From Chinchilla lanigera (taxonomy: Eukaryota; Chordata; Mammalia; Rodentia; Chinchillidae): DNA of 64,000 bases. The notes beneath the pieces are model-generated. The model was not told the origin of the DNA. It was given only the letters and a program-made list of their open reading frames with translations, and searched no databases. This document shows, in pieces, positions 12,520 through 26,904 of the stretch. Within the stretch, counting starts at the first letter, position 1, and each line of letters begins with the position of its first letter. The DNA lies in NCBI RefSeq assembly GCF_000276665.1, contig NW_004955446.1, forward strand, positions 10,486,066 to 10,550,065, in the 5' to 3' direction. Both the position numbers and the translations under genes were made by a program.

Positions 12520-13779
12520 CTTACTGCAAAGTTTAGTAGCATTTGGAGAAAATGTGTAGTTAAATAGGTGGACTAAACTTGCCAGTATTAACAAAAAGTC
12601 TTCTCACTTCATTTTGCAGATAACTGAAAATTGATAGAATACAGTGTTTTTCCCAAAGCCCCTGGGTGCATAGTGAAAAGTCTGGAGCCATCCAGAGTTC
12701 TGAGACCAGTCCAGTGTATTTTATCCCTTGCTTCTTCCATGATTATGTGACGAAGCTCATGTGATGGGGCCAAATCTTAACCTCGGCTGACATTATTGCT
12801 GGTTTTTTCTGTGCCGGAGATGAGACTCTAAGGTTCCACTCTCTGTTCTTGCCTTGACAGCTAACATGACTAATGTGATTAGCCAGTTCAATAAGCATTC
12901 TGAAGTGTAAAATAAAAGCATATTCTATTCCTTTGCTAATGTCTAATCCATCATCCACATAGGATTATGAATTTTTTAAAACTCTCAGGCACAAATTACC
13001 AACTATTCAATCCATGCTTCAAGTTCTGTCTTGCTAAACAAATGTCTGTGTTCCAAACTGAAACACAATTGCAAAGTGTATGAAGTGGGCTTTCTGGACT
13101 GGTAAATGCCTCTTCAGCCAGTAAGAAGTGGCTAAAAATAAGTGTTTTGGAACAGTGTTAACATTTTCTGATATCTAATAATTCACAAATCAGTTGTAGA
13201 TACCTGGTTTATGCCAGTATCATCACTGATGGTTCAGAAAAGTTTGTTCCTGATGTCAAGGTTGCTTATATGAAACCTGAACGGGCTGCAATGTTCTCTC
13301 CCCATCCCGTTTCCAGGGACAGTGCTTTGTCCACCATATAACTCCAGGGGAATCAAGCGAGCATGAGGAGCTCAGGGAACAAACAGAACATCCCATACTG
13401 TGAGCCCCAGAAGTAAGAAAGTACTGCTTCTGAATAAGTAAGACACACTTCTTATCTTATTATATCAGTGAAGCCCCCCAAAACTTAACTTCTTTTTCTA
13501 CACAGAATATAGTCACCCTGACAAAATACAAGCCACACATGAATTCAAATCATTCAAGGGAAATAAAAAAGCATTTGCTTCGGGTCTTTCACAATTGTCC
13601 CTTTAGTCATTTCAAACTTTTTCTTAGTGCTACCCATAGGTTCCTGCCCCACGCATTGGGCCTCCTCCATTCCCATTAGGACCCATCTGAACAGTGTTTT
13701 GAACGCAGCTCTCCGCATCTTCACAGCAAGAAGGCTCATTTGGCCAGAGCTGAGTTCCTGGACAGCAATCAAAAATGTG
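12520..13779. other. Intergenic, nothing recognised
   Basis: No gene or named repeat visible. Confidence 0.45.
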
Positions 13780-14035
13780 ATCACTATTGCTACTACTTAT
13801 TAAACTCTCGTTCTTTCAGTGCACTCTGCTAAACCTTTTATAGGCGTCATCTCATGTCAAATCCAAGCAACTTTATGAGGCAGATACAATTATTGTCTAT
13901 CATTTATAGAGGCAGAAACTGAGACTTCTGGAAGTTATGAAATGGCACAGTTTGTAAACCTAGCAAGTAGGTGACAAACCTAATTTTGCCAGATTCAAAA
14001 GTTGTGTTCTGAATCACTCTGTTTCCGTAGTTATG
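13780..14035 (-). repeat. MIR SINE, nearly full length
   Basis: On the plus strand it reads as the MIR reverse complement: AAACCTTTTATAGGCGTCATCTC, then GAGGCAGATACAATTATTG, then GAGGCAGAAACTGAGACTTC, and finally TCTGAATCACTCTG. The order matches the whole MIR consensus. Confidence 0.82.
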
Positions 14036-14119
14036 TAGAACCAGAGCAAGATTTTATGTGATAGCAAATTTAGAACCCAAGAAATAATATGTATGATTTA
14101 AGAGTTTGATTAACTGAGA

Positions 14120-14270
14120 GGGAAGCACATACCTATAATTCCAGTACTAGGCAACCTAGTGACTTAGAAAGAGGCAGTTCCAAAATTAAAAAAAAAAAAA
14201 AAAGAGCTAGAGATATAGCTCAGTGTGAAAACCCTTAGTCAAATCCCAAGTACTACAAAATAAGAAAAGA
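14120..14270 (+). repeat. B1-ID dimer SINE, decayed
   Basis: A truncated B1 left end (GCACATACCTATAATTCCAG) is joined by an A-run to an ID half (GAGCTAGAGATATAGCTCAG). It then has a B-box-like AGTCAAATCCCAAGTACTAC and an A-rich tail. Confidence 0.75.
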
Positions 14271-14984
14271 GGGTGATGATAGAGGGCTTTGGAGGGCTTT
14301 GGAGTTGAAAGATTTATTGATCAAAGTTTTCTGGAAGTTAGCTAACTGATAAGAGGCCAGGACCAAAACTAAGAAAATAAATTAGAGCAGAATAGACCAG
14401 AGGTTATGAGAAATATCTCAATGAATATTTAGTAGAATTTGAGGCCATACGGTGATCTGTTTTTAAAGGTATGTTAAATAGTGGAGTCAAACTGACACAC
14501 AAATTAGAAAAATGAGTGATTCTGAAAACGTTGAGATGAATTATATAAACCAATAACTGGGGAAAAACTAATGAGTTTGGTTTTGAATATGTTAAGTTAG
14601 AACATAAATAATTATGTACTGGAATGCTAATTTAACCTCATAAATCAACTATCTATTTCCAAATACATTTTAGAAATCCAAACCAGTAGTCAATGATTAA
14701 ACAACCTGATTTGCAAGACTCTCTTGTAGCCAATGTGAGAAATAAAATGTGAAGATGATATAGAGAATATAGGGAGGAAAACCATGTACACAAATAACAC
14801 AAAACAGAAAGACAAAAGACCTGTAACAGATATAAGCTAAGCACTATGACCTTTGTGAGATGCAGTCCTCCTAGGGAAATGGAAGAAGGCTTTATGGGCA
14901 CACTTTATATTCATCTGAGATAGGTTCGCAATGATGGACCCAACATCAAAGGAAAAAGAAGGTGAAAAGGACACTCCCAGTGGA

Positions 14985-15235
14985 GGATGCAATGTCAGAA
15001 ATACTAAGGAAAAGGCTGTCTAGGAATACAATTAGTCCAGGAGGCTGGAGCATAAGGATCATAGATGGGGGCGGAGAAAGGATAGTAAAATATCAGGCAG
15101 AATAAGTAGGTTGGAGCCGGATAATATAGGGCCATAAGATCTAAAGCAAATAGTTTAGTCTTGTTCCAAAGCTAAACAGAAGTCATCAAAAGGTTTCAAA
15201 TAGAGAGTAACATTCATAGGTGAGTCATATTCTAA
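14985..15235 (+). repeat. Old mammalian interspersed repeat, family unnamed
   Basis: It contains AGGAGGCTGGAGCATAAGG, GGGCCATAAGATCTAAAGC and AAAGGTTTCAAATAGAGAG. I recognise this text as a common mammal-wide repeat (a stretch resembling 'gggccatgaagggcc ... aagcaggggagtgacat'). I cannot name the family with confidence. Confidence 0.35.
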
Positions 15236-15317
15236 TTTTTATTTCCATAAATGTAGGATTTTATAAAATAAATGAAATTCTGCTTCAAACTTCTCCCCAG
15301 TCACTCTACTGTCTTTT

Positions 15318-15353
15318 TTTTTGGGGGGGGGGGTTCCAGTACCAGGAATAGAG
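15318..15353 (-). repeat. Very short ID fragment with duplication
   Basis: Thirty-six bases made of a T/G-run tail and TTCCAGTACCAGGAATAG, the 3' end of an ID read backwards. TACTGTCTTT flanks it at 15308-15317 and 15354-15363. It looks like a severely 5'-truncated ID insertion. Confidence 0.6.
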
Positions 15354-15379
15354 TACTGTCTTTGATAATTTTGCCCTTG

Positions 15380-18320
15380 AGTTAATATTTCTAAATTATT
15401 TTGGATTTTTTATATTCAATCACTATTCCAAGTTGATTTTTTTCTACCCTGAAATGATTTTTTTCCACCTTTCCTCTCTGGTTAGAACTGAAAATATCAG
15501 TGTCAATCAGATATGTTAACAAAAGAAATCTTCCTCTGTTATTTTAATCCAAAGGTATATTTCTGATATTCCCCTAGTTTGACCTAGTTCCTATTTGCAT
15601 CTGAATGTAACAAAAATAAGAATTTCTCTGAAGTCTTTAAACCAGGCTTTCCTTCAGCAAATTCTTATGTCATCTCTGGGTGTTCTTCAAGTAACTGTTT
15701 CAGAGAAAATAGATCTAAAAAGGTGAAAACACATCATTTCCTTCCTACACATAGCTCTCCTCCTTAAGGGGACAAAAAGGCGGGAAGTCCTGGAATGTGA
15801 GAACATTCTTCAAACTTCTGTTCAGGTCTTATGCAACCCATCCAAACAGAAATAGGAGAAAATTCAAAATCAAGGAGACAGACCTCTGATTTTCTCGCTG
15901 AAGTAGCAGCAAGAATAGTTCACTACAAAATAAAGCTGTTTTTTACTGTATTCTTAGTAATCTCTTTCTAGATGTTAGTTAAAATTCTTTGTTTTGTGAC
16001 ATAAAACCATTCTACCATCTCCCATGCTCAAAACAAAGACATACAGAACTTCCCTCCCTGCCCTACTGTCATTTGAATTATATTCCTTTTTAAGTCCCAA
16101 AGGCTAAGTTTTAAATGTGGTTATTTGTTATAAAAGTAAGGAAACACAGTTATTTAGTATTTTATATGTTACTGTTGCAGATACTGAACTATTTCCAGAA
16201 CAAAAAAGGATGGAACACAGCTTCCCACTATCGGTTTCCCTACCCCACCACAGTCTTCTCTGGTTTCTCAGAACACACGCACTTGGCAAGCCTACAAGGA
16301 CCACGAACGGGTAGATCGGCTGGGAAAAATGCCACATAAACATGGGGCCGGGAGGACATGGAGAACCCTCACCCTTTTTAAGGAGAGTAGCTGTTATTCA
16401 GCTGTAGTTTGGGAATGCGCTCCCAATGTTGCTTGATTTTCTATTTTTTCAGGACAGAATGGGAATACAGAAATCTGTTTATTTCACAAATATTCAAAGT
16501 TCAAAAATGTTTATTGAACCCTTGTAGGGGGTCAAAGAAGTCACACAGAAGAACCACCGTCTGCACACTGCAGTAAGCCCTGATCTGGCTCTTTGAGAAT
16601 CCAGAATTTCCAAGACACCATCGAATTGTCTTTTCTTTACTTTCTTTAGTGTCATTTTTTCTGGATTTTGAAATATGACAACTAAAGAATGAGAACTTTC
16701 AGTAGGTAAGTTTTAAGTCCTAATATTCTAGGGGCCTAGTTTTCATCTAGATTCCCTACTTTCCCTGTAAGTATCATTCCCCTTATCTCCTGACCCTTAC
16801 TCCCACAGCCTCCTACCCATTCATCCTTTCCCTGTCAATTGATTTAATAATCCTTTAATATCAGAAAAAAAGAGAATAGAGAAAACCCACCAGAGGTTTT
16901 CCTAATTCCAGATATCTAAAGTAATTTCCTATCTATGTCTTCTGAGATCCTTAGGAAGGCTGATATTCTTTTAGCTTAAGAGAAAAAAAAAAACCACTAC
17001 ATTGAGTCATAGTCTACCAATCAATAAGTTTTCCCCAGGAAATGATTTAGCAGCTTCCAAAACTGAATTAGCCTTTTCATCCTGCATCATCCACCTTTAA
17101 CATCCTTTACTCATGACAGCACGTTTCCATAGCAGCAGGCTGTCTGCAAGAAGAGAGATGGGCAAGTCTAGTGTTTGATAACTAGGTCATGGGCTTCTAT
17201 ATGATCTTAATGAAACTGCCAGAAATCAGAGGTAACACTGAAGCAGTCACAAAACTGGGCTCACCAGAACGAAGATAAACACTGGCTACAACTCTGAAGT
17301 ACAGAGCATTTCTTGGCTTTTGTGTTTTGCCTTTTAATGACAGACTGCCTTGATTGCATTAGGCCTTAAGAACGGGTGATCTCTGACCCCAGCTCGATCG
17401 GGTCACAGGTGCACTCGCGGTTGTTTCTTCCCCACCTCGGAGAGATTTGCCCTTCAGATTCCCTCAGGTCTTTGGTCACTAACACTACATGAATCATCTC
17501 AGCTTTCACATGAATTAGCCCTGACTGCAACTCATACTCTCTACGGTAGTCAAACATTGGAATCTTTATTTTCATCTGCTTTCCTTGTTCTCAAGTTTTG
17601 ACATTTTACCTGTATGATCTGATGGTTCCACTTTGGTTGGCTTCTACTCTCAGACCACTTTGGAGATTATCAGATTTACTCAGTCACCCCAGGCTCTCCC
17701 AGGTTCATCCCACTTCCTCAATGAGAGCCTCAGCCGGCGTTCTCTATTCACACCTTCGCACACCGTGATCTAGTCTGGATGTCTGAAGACACTGCCGCTT
17801 GGGGTCTGAAAACTGCAATCAGGCGGGCTCCACTTCTCAGATAGCTCTGATCCAAAGGATGCATTTGTCTTCCTGATTAAGTTTTGTCTTCTAGTGGCCC
17901 ATCACCTACCTTATCATTTCCTCCAGAATTTAACTCTCATACTATTATCTTATGTCAGATAGTAACACACTTGCCTCTTTACTTGTAAGTTCCTTTCTTT
18001 CTCAAATCAGGCATCAACTTGCCATCTTTTTCTCTATTGTGAGGCTAAGATGTACTGATATGGAAAAAAACTATTACAGTGGTTTTCTTCTTTTGACTTC
18101 AATATTCAGTCTGGTTTGCACTCTGAGACACTATTTTCACACTTGAAGATGATATTTCCCAGTAGAGAACACAAAGGCTTCACAGGAATTATCCCTGTTG
18201 GTGCCTCTCTCCCTGAGGATAGCAGGATACCTTGTCTCCTTTTTTACCCATCATTGGGCAGAGTTTTGGCTATAGACTTAGTTTGATTGCATTCAGATAT
18301 TGACATTATTGCTGTTGTTC
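15380..18320. other. AT-rich intergenic, nothing recognised
   Basis: Unique AT-rich DNA. No coding frame with family similarity, no SINE boxes and no LTR signature seen. Confidence 0.45.
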
Positions 18321-18324
18321 TGTA

Positions 18325-18460
18325 TAGCCTGGGTCAGTTTACCCTTGGAGCTTCCGTCTATTCTTCTAAAATAAGGATAATGATCCACATGCCTCATAAG
18401 TATTGTATATGAAACATTTAACATAGAGCCCAGCACACAAAAAGTGCCTACTAATCGCTA
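18325..18460 (+). repeat. MIR SINE fragment
   Basis: It matches the MIR core and 3' side: GGGTCAGTTTACCC, TAAAATAAGGATAATGATCC, ATGCCTCATAAGTATTG and GAGCCCAGCACACAAAAAGTGC. Confidence 0.75.
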
Positions 18461-19916
18461 TTTTCCTTGTACTTTCTCCACCTTTCAGGATCAGAGCACA
18501 ACTCAGAGTTTATCCCAGGATTAGATAGCTCATAAGATACTTTGATTTAATTTTTTCAACATGAAATAGAAACATTACATACTACAAACTATAAGTAAAT
18601 GAGCTTTTTCGCTTTTAAAAGTGATCAGCTGTATGCGTTAATGAATAGGTGAGTGTGTATGAAAATAATTACACCAGCTACCTATCCCTTTATCTGTTAT
18701 TAAACACGTTACACTAAAAGCCACTAAGACCAGAATGCAACTGCAGATTCACCAAGCTATCGATACCTGGGGAGAGCTAATCACAGGTGCAAAACCCACC
18801 AAGAACGCAAGGACAGGGTATGAAGGAACTGAGTGAGGACCAAGAAGGGCAGTAGCTGACTTCAATGTTCTAAATTGCCAATGGCAAAAAGGGACCTCGT
18901 TCAACTGCCCAGTTTAATAGATAAGAATCTAGACAGGAGGCGATCACTAAGATGCAGCCTCCAAGGGTCCCAAATCTGATCACATCTAATTCACAAGGAC
19001 TGCAACCTGTGATCCTGGCATTCTGCTCCTTTCCCCATGCCTGCTAAAATCAAACTCACCCTAAGACTCTCAGCCTCTGATGGTTCTTATGTAGAGACCT
19101 AGTTCTAAATACGCAGTTGATTCTCTGATTCTGTGCCAGCAATATTGCCTCCACTGGCAGCCCCCTGTCGGTGCCCTGGAATTCAGCCCAGGAGTCATCT
19201 TCCTTTGGCCTCCCATGGCTCTTGCCCTGACCCCAGGGCCAACCACACCTTCCTTCACCTTTGTGTCTATGTTCCATCTCTTTACCCAGCTACCACATTA
19301 GACTGTGCATCTGAGAGTGATATTAAAATTTAAAAATTTTGATCAGCAATGGCAATGCTTATCAGAACACAAGATACTTCTCTGTGGCAGTATCCACTGG
19401 CCACCTGTTACCCTGCAAGGAGGTGGCTTTTACACATAAGACAATAAACTCTTTAAAAACACAGGTTGGATTTCATTGGTCAGACTATTACCTATGCCTG
19501 GCAGATGGGAGAAGCTTACTAAATGCTTGTGTGGACCAACATGTCTAAGGTTACTCTGCAAGGGCAATTACTTTCAAGTTTCGAGTCACCTCTTCTCACT
19601 GTGTTCATATATCATATCCAGACCTGTTCCTTACTCTAGTTTTAGATATTCATATGATAGTTAAAGTAAGCAAACTGCAAAAGAGAATAAAATTCTGAGC
19701 TTTCAGAAGTTAATTATAAAGACTTCTATAGTTTTAGGTACACTAAACATTTGTAAATTCTCATCAGTTATGAAACCCGGTACCTCCAGGAGCCGGACCC
19801 TCTGCCCTACCCCCCGCATGTGCAAACGCTCTTCCTGTGTCTCACTCACGCAAATTCTTACTTCTTTTAAAAAATTTAACCAACCCAAGAGATAGTGTTC
19901 TTAAAAAATTTATGAT
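18461..19916. other. Intergenic, nothing firm
   Basis: No gene. A possible L2 3' terminus lies near 19440-19540 (CTATGCCTGGCAGATGGGAG) but is too short to call. Confidence 0.4.
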
Positions 19917-19975
19917 TTTTTAAATTATGATATAATTATGATATAATCTCTGAATTATGATATAATCTCTTGTAT
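19917..19975. repeat. AATTATGATATAATCTCT tandem repeat
   Basis: Three partly overlapping copies of an AT-rich 18-20-bp unit. Confidence 0.8.
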
Positions 19976-21139
19976 TTAGGGGAGTTAAAGAACAAACATT
20001 GCAAGATTATATAAATGATGAAAGTTTCTTTGGGACATTAAAAACTAAAACAGAAGTTAGCAGATCATCCACCAAAATCCCACATCTACCATACTCTGAA
20101 AGCATCAGTGATGCCACCTGGACTTAGGACCAAACATCCCTTGGTTCAAAGGTGATTCTCAGGCGGCACTCAGTAAATCTAGGACACAAGGCTCCAGTTA
20201 GGGCCACACAGGCCCTCTATTGACATTTCCATTGATATGGTTTTGTTTTATACTCCACACTGAAACATTCATAAGTAAGGACCTGTGCTAAATGTAGTGT
20301 TATTTTATTTTCCACTTTGTAGCATGTGTGTAGTTTATTATGGGATTTTTAAAAAGACATTCTCAGAAATACCATCCGATAGCAATAAAATATTGTTTTA
20401 ATCAAAACATTGGTTGTACATGAAAAAAGAAGCTCACAAAACTATTCAGGTGAGAAGGTCAATGTTTTAACAGTTTTAAAGGAACAATTGCTCAGTTACA
20501 GCAAAGATTAAATGGAAGGTTAGCCCTGGTGGGATCCAAAGAAAAACCATGGATGTTGCATTGAAACACATGTTTTGCTGTGACTCATCTCCACATGAAG
20601 GTTCTGAAGCACATTATAGAACTGGACAAACCCAGAGAAAAATAGTTCTGTATCAAGCTCCAGACAAAGAAGGGGATGGACAGTCCTAGCATGGTGTCAT
20701 CCTGGGTCTCCAAGAGTCTCACTGAGCAAAGACACAGGCTAGTTCTCCGGGTTTGAAGTGGAGGATGTGTGTGTGCTCAGTCATGAGGGGCGCTGCGAGT
20801 ACTGACAAAATGGGCTTTGCTGACAGAGTGAATGAACAAGTGAACGAATGATCAAACTAAAGGTGACTTTGGAGAACTCAGGGTGGATATGAAAAATCAC
20901 TTTGCTTTAGAAGAGCTGACAGATCATTTTTATTCACCTAACATATGGGAACAGAAGTAATGAGCTTTCTTAACCATTATTTCCTGTAACGTGTTGCTAG
21001 TGTCCTACATTTTCTCGTAATACATATCTTACCAGGCTGTCTATATTTCTGTATTAAACATAAAATCCAAGCAAACTGTTCCTCTAAAGTGATCAAGGTA
21101 CGATGTGTTTTAAAATAGAAAAAAGCCAGTATCACTACT

Positions 21140-21482
21140 GTAGCAGAAATTGCATCCCGCCACCCGCTGCCAGTATACTTCAGCTTGTTAGCTGCCCGGG
21201 TAATAGTTCTTCTTCCAGATCCAGTTGCTCCTGTCTCTGAGAAACAGCTGGTCGCTGTGATGCACAGTTGGTCACTGTGATGCACATTGTATAAGTCCAT
21301 CCCCAATGGATAAGCCATTCTGCCTCTGTACTTCCTGTTTGCTTATACAATATAAGCCCTAGACCACCGGAGATCAGGGTGTGGGATTCTGGGAATGATC
21401 CCAATCAGTTCCCATCAACATAAATAAATCTGCCTGTAAATCCTGGGTGTCGTTTTGATGTTTCTGCTTGCCATTGCTTTAC
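21140..21482 (+). mobile_element. Candidate solo LTR
   Basis: The segment has the layout of a retroviral LTR. It opens TGTAG and closes TTTACA, has a TATAAGCC stretch near 21350, an AATAAA about 70 bp later, and a short tail after that signal. It includes a 20-bp tandem duplication (21245-21284). No family was recognised and no target-site duplication was found. Confidence 0.35.
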
Positions 21483-22312
21483 AATTGTGCAGCTTTTAAT
21501 AATTGCCAGAAGGTTTGATGTTATGATATAGTATATACATCTTGAAAACCAAAATGTTTTAATAATGAGTTCAAATATATAACTTTAAAATTTATCTTAG
21601 CATTTAATTTTGTTCATTGTTGTGTAACTTGAGTTATTTCAAATAAATAAATTTATAAATTGCATTTTATTTAATAAATTATGCAGGAAAGTTGAGGCCA
21701 AATCTTCTGTGTAGTTAACATGGACCAAATAGACCCTACCCCTTTCAATGTCTAGGCATAGCAACTGCTTAATAAAATGAGGGTATTAGAAATTTACATC
21801 AGAAAAGAAAGATCTACAATAAATCACTTTGTTAATCACTCTATTGCTTTTACTTGGTCTCTGACTGATTAGAAGTTTATTAAATATCTCTGTGTTTTGC
21901 ATGGTACAAGTTTTGTATAATTACAGCTGTCAGGCTACCCTTGCAAGTCTTTATTTTCATTCACTGAAACAGCTTCTGTCATGATGACAGCCTGTAAGAT
22001 TAGGAATCTAATAAAAAAAAAAACCTTGAAAGAATAAAACTTACTCAAATCCTTCATAAAAAATATATTAAGATTAAAAAGATTAGAGTTAGTGTAGACA
22101 GAATAGACCCAGAAGACAAATTAATGAGGAAGTGGTCCTTCTGACAGTGTTACCCTTACCCACTACTATAGCTCTCTTTCATCTAGTTTTTATATCCCTC
22201 ATTGAATCACATAGTTATCTAGAAACCTCGCCAAGCAGGCTGACAACCCCGTGTGGATTACCTAATTACAGTAACCTGCTATTTGGCCACTTGGTTGCTA
22301 ATTTTCCTTCCT
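21483..22312. other. ACTBL2 5' flank
   Basis: AT-rich intergenic DNA upstream of the candidate promoter. No repeat or gene recognised. Confidence 0.45.
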
Positions 22313-22318
22313 TATAAA
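22313..22318 (+). promoter_or_regulatory. TATA-like box, candidate ACTBL2 promoter
   Basis: TATAAA lies in the stretch CCTTATAAAGG, about 264 bp upstream of the actin start codon. The stretch is one base longer than a CArG box (CC, six A/T, GG), the serum response factor site used by many actin genes. A second loose CArG-like stretch ending in CTATTTGG lies about 30 bp upstream. Transcription from here would start near 22345 and give a 5' leader of roughly 240 nt. This is inference from motif and position only. Confidence 0.35.
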
Positions 22319-22374
22319 GGGTAGACTACTAATAAATTCTGTAAGCATCATCATAATTAATACTTTAAAGGTGA

Positions 22375-23712
<1,338 letters not shown>

Positions 23713-24159
23713 ATGGGTTTCCATGTTAAGGGTTTTATTTTTCTTTTTTCTAGGTCACGGTAATAATGCAACTCTCATCCACTAGAATTAAGGTAAATGG
23801 TCCGCTCTTCTTAGTGTGCAAACCAGCTGCTCTGTCTCTCCATCCAAGTATCCTGGGCTCTGCTCCAGCTACTCATATCATAATCTCTATCAACTAAAAG
23901 AGAATTCTGATACCATATTCTCTTATAGGGTTCTAAGATATGTAGGCTTGCTTAAATGAAAATCAGTGACAAGAAGTAAAATCATGAGAAATGTCATTTC
24001 AGAATTTCCAAGCTTTAGAACCTAGTTCTTGATAAAATATTCAGCAAAAGCAGGCTGTTTAAACCTGTAGAAAAAAAGTATACATTTAGCAACCACCTCT
24101 TATTGGTTAAATAAGAATTATTTGACTAATAATTTCTCTATACTCATAGACACCGGTGA

Positions 24160-24165
24160 AATAAA
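24160..24165 (+). promoter_or_regulatory. Candidate proximal poly(A) signal for ACTBL2
   Basis: First AATAAA after the actin stop codon, about 450 bp downstream. The sequence after it is AT-rich without a clear GT-rich element, so it is the weaker of the two candidates. Confidence 0.3.
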
Positions 24166-24441
24166 ATATTACATATTGAAATGTATTAGTTATCTGGCAT
24201 CTGAACAGTTAATGTGAATTTCTTCCCCAATAGTCATCATCTTAGCATCTCTTGTTTTTAATTGTTTCCCTTATTAAATGAACAGATTAATGTTGCATAT
24301 AAGTCTGATGGCCAGTCATTTTAACATCTTACTTATTGGAACTCCTCATACTTGCAAAATAGCAAAGCTGTAGATAATATTTAATTTTTAAAATGGACAC
24401 TGTCATATCAAATCAATGTTATTCTGCTTCAATTTGACATC

Positions 24442-24447
24442 AATAAA
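24442..24447 (+). promoter_or_regulatory. Candidate distal poly(A) signal for ACTBL2
   Basis: AATAAA followed within 20 bases by a GT-rich run (TTTTGTTTGTATT), the usual arrangement for cleavage and polyadenylation. Use of this site would give a 3' UTR of about 0.75 kb. Confidence 0.4.
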
Positions 24448-25489
24448 TTTTGTTTGTATTTCCTTGCATAGCAACACATGTCTGAAATCATTTATGTCAG
24501 CCATGATTTTAGATATTTCTCTTATGCGAGGATTTCACTATAGGGAATTGCACTGCAACATTTTGGTGAGTTATGAATTTTAGAAACAGTATAGTAGCTC
24601 TGAGTGTGTTCTTGGAAAGATTTTAGAATAATTGGTTATTATGTCTAATGATTAGCAATACTTCTTTATGCAAGTGTCTCTGTTATCCAAGCGCTAATGT
24701 CTTGGAAAATATCATTGTATCTAAAACATTTTAATGAATCCAATGGTGATTTTACAACCAATTTTAATTCCTAGTCACTTTATTTTAATCTATAGTGTGA
24801 TTTCTGATTATTTGGCTATTAGGGTTATTTGTATTTTCAGGGATTTTTTTGAATATGTAATATATTTATTTGGGTTAATTTAATAAGTATTAAGTATTAA
24901 TACCTTAATAGCTATTATCTTGGGAGGGAAGAAACTTTTCCTCTTAGTGGGGAAACTTCTGCTTGTATTTTAAATCCCTAAATTATAGTCTTTAAGCATT
25001 TTTGTTTAATATAAAACTTTCCATATAATTTAATTATTCCTTATTTTCTTTATCTTGTAACATAACTTTTTAAAATCATTTAGCCAAAATTAATCTGCAA
25101 AGGCACTTCATTTTGTAAGTTTTGGAGTCTCCTTCCATTAAATTAAAATTGCTTCCAACTTGCATGCTTCGATTGTCTTGTTATTGCTTTACAATTCTTC
25201 CCAAAGAACTGAAGAATGATCTAGAGAGGGTTAATCTGTATGTATGATATATTCACCTAGTTGTAACCATTTTCTACCGGGTACATTTGAACCTGTAAAT
25301 GGTAAAAGAAAACTAAAAAGGAAAGATGACCAGTCAGATAAGATTACAAATTTCTCATAACCTCAGTTTAAAAGTTTGTGTTTAGTAGATGAGCTGGCGT
25401 TCAGGTAATGAGTAGCCAGAGGTAATGGCAACAAGAACATCTTGGATTTATATGCTACAACCCTTTCAGTTTGCAGAGTCAGTGGTTCT

Positions 25490-25590
25490 CACACACATTC
25501 TGACCTACATTCTGAATTACCAGGCAAAGCCGCATCTCTCCACCCACAGAAAATTTATGGGACGCAGTAAACTGGAGTTGGCAAGGTGAT
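25490..25590 (+). mobile_element. hAT-type transposon fragment
   Basis: It starts CAGTGGTTCTCACACACATT, close to the CAGTGGTTCTCAAAC terminus of small hAT-Charlie elements, then CTGAATTACCAGGC. The right end is lost. Confidence 0.5.
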
Positions 25591-26904
25591 ATCTAGAGTC
25601 AGCTATCAGACACCACAAGATTAGGCGAAAATACAAACCTTTTCATTAATGCCAACAGAAATTTAAACCTCAGGTCTTTGGCTATTATCCTATTCATTAA
25701 TATCAACTGATTATGGGTGAGTTTAAAGAGAAAAATCATTTTCCAACTTTATATTTAAAATTGATGACATTTACTTGCACTGACATGCTACTTACCAGCG
25801 GCTCACAAGCCCAGCTCATTAACTAGCTTACTTAGAGAACTCTATTTAAATGCAGACTTCCTTGAGAAAATTTCTGGCCCTGTGCTCAGAAATTCTAAGT
25901 AAGCCTTGGGTGAGGATCAGGAGGTTCAAATGTGCAACCAACTAGAATAATCACAGCTCTAGATAACCCAGAACCTAAAGCACACCAGATTCCAAGGTCA
26001 GGAAAGGAGTACGGACATTTCCATGCTAAGGGGCAGCGGTGCTGAAGAAATACTCTCAAATGAATCTGATGCCACTGTAAATGATTTTCACTCTCCCTCA
26101 GTGATGCATCCCACATAGCTACAGAAAGCTAGCACTATGTCACCGTTCCCCAGTTATTTCCCAATATGGACAATATTTTCCTGAAAATATATTTTTTGAC
26201 CCAAAGTCAGTTCCTGTACTATTCTTGCCTCTACAAAGTATGCTTATTTTTCAATAGTGAGATAAAGTAGTCCTAGGTTGGACTGTATCCTAGATACCAA
26301 TTCAAAACTGTAATACAGAAAGACCTAGGCATGAGTACTGCATTTTCCAGATAATCATATGATGAATATTTGGGTGACAAAGACCTTACCACATTTATGT
26401 ATTAATTTCACAATTTATTACTCAATAGTTTATTCCAGAATCTACTAGATTAGTGTTTTAAGAACACTGAGAAATTTATAATCCAATAGTAGGGGAAACT
26501 ACAAATTAGTTCATAAACTAACCACAGTCCAACATATATGGTCATGCATATTAGAATACTTTAAAGCTAGAGTGATCAAAGGATTCACAGAGTAAAGAGA
26601 GCCACTGATTTAAGTCTCAAAGCTCACAAAAGTTGTGTTGAACACTAAATTTAGGCAGCTCAAGTACAATTATAATGAATACTAGCTGTTTACTGGGCAA
26701 ATTGATTCTCATTTTGAAAGTTCTCATTGGACCATACTAAGAACTTAAGAGCGCAACTTTTAAGGGTAAATTCAAGTGTCACTATAAACCTTTATAGTGT
26801 TCTCCCTTCATTTGCTAGGAAGAGACAAGCTCCTCTTTTGTGCTCTCACTACATTTTACCTGCACACTGATATTACAAACATATCACAAACATGTCTATA
26901 TTTG

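Larger units (their letters stand above)
23713..26904. other. ACTBL2 3' flank and AT-rich intergenic DNA
   Basis: After the actin stop this stretch is AT-rich and shows no gene. It holds the two candidate poly(A) signals and a degraded hAT fragment near 25490. No poly(A) tract or target-site duplication marking the original retroposition of the actin cDNA remains visible, as expected for an old event. Confidence 0.6.
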
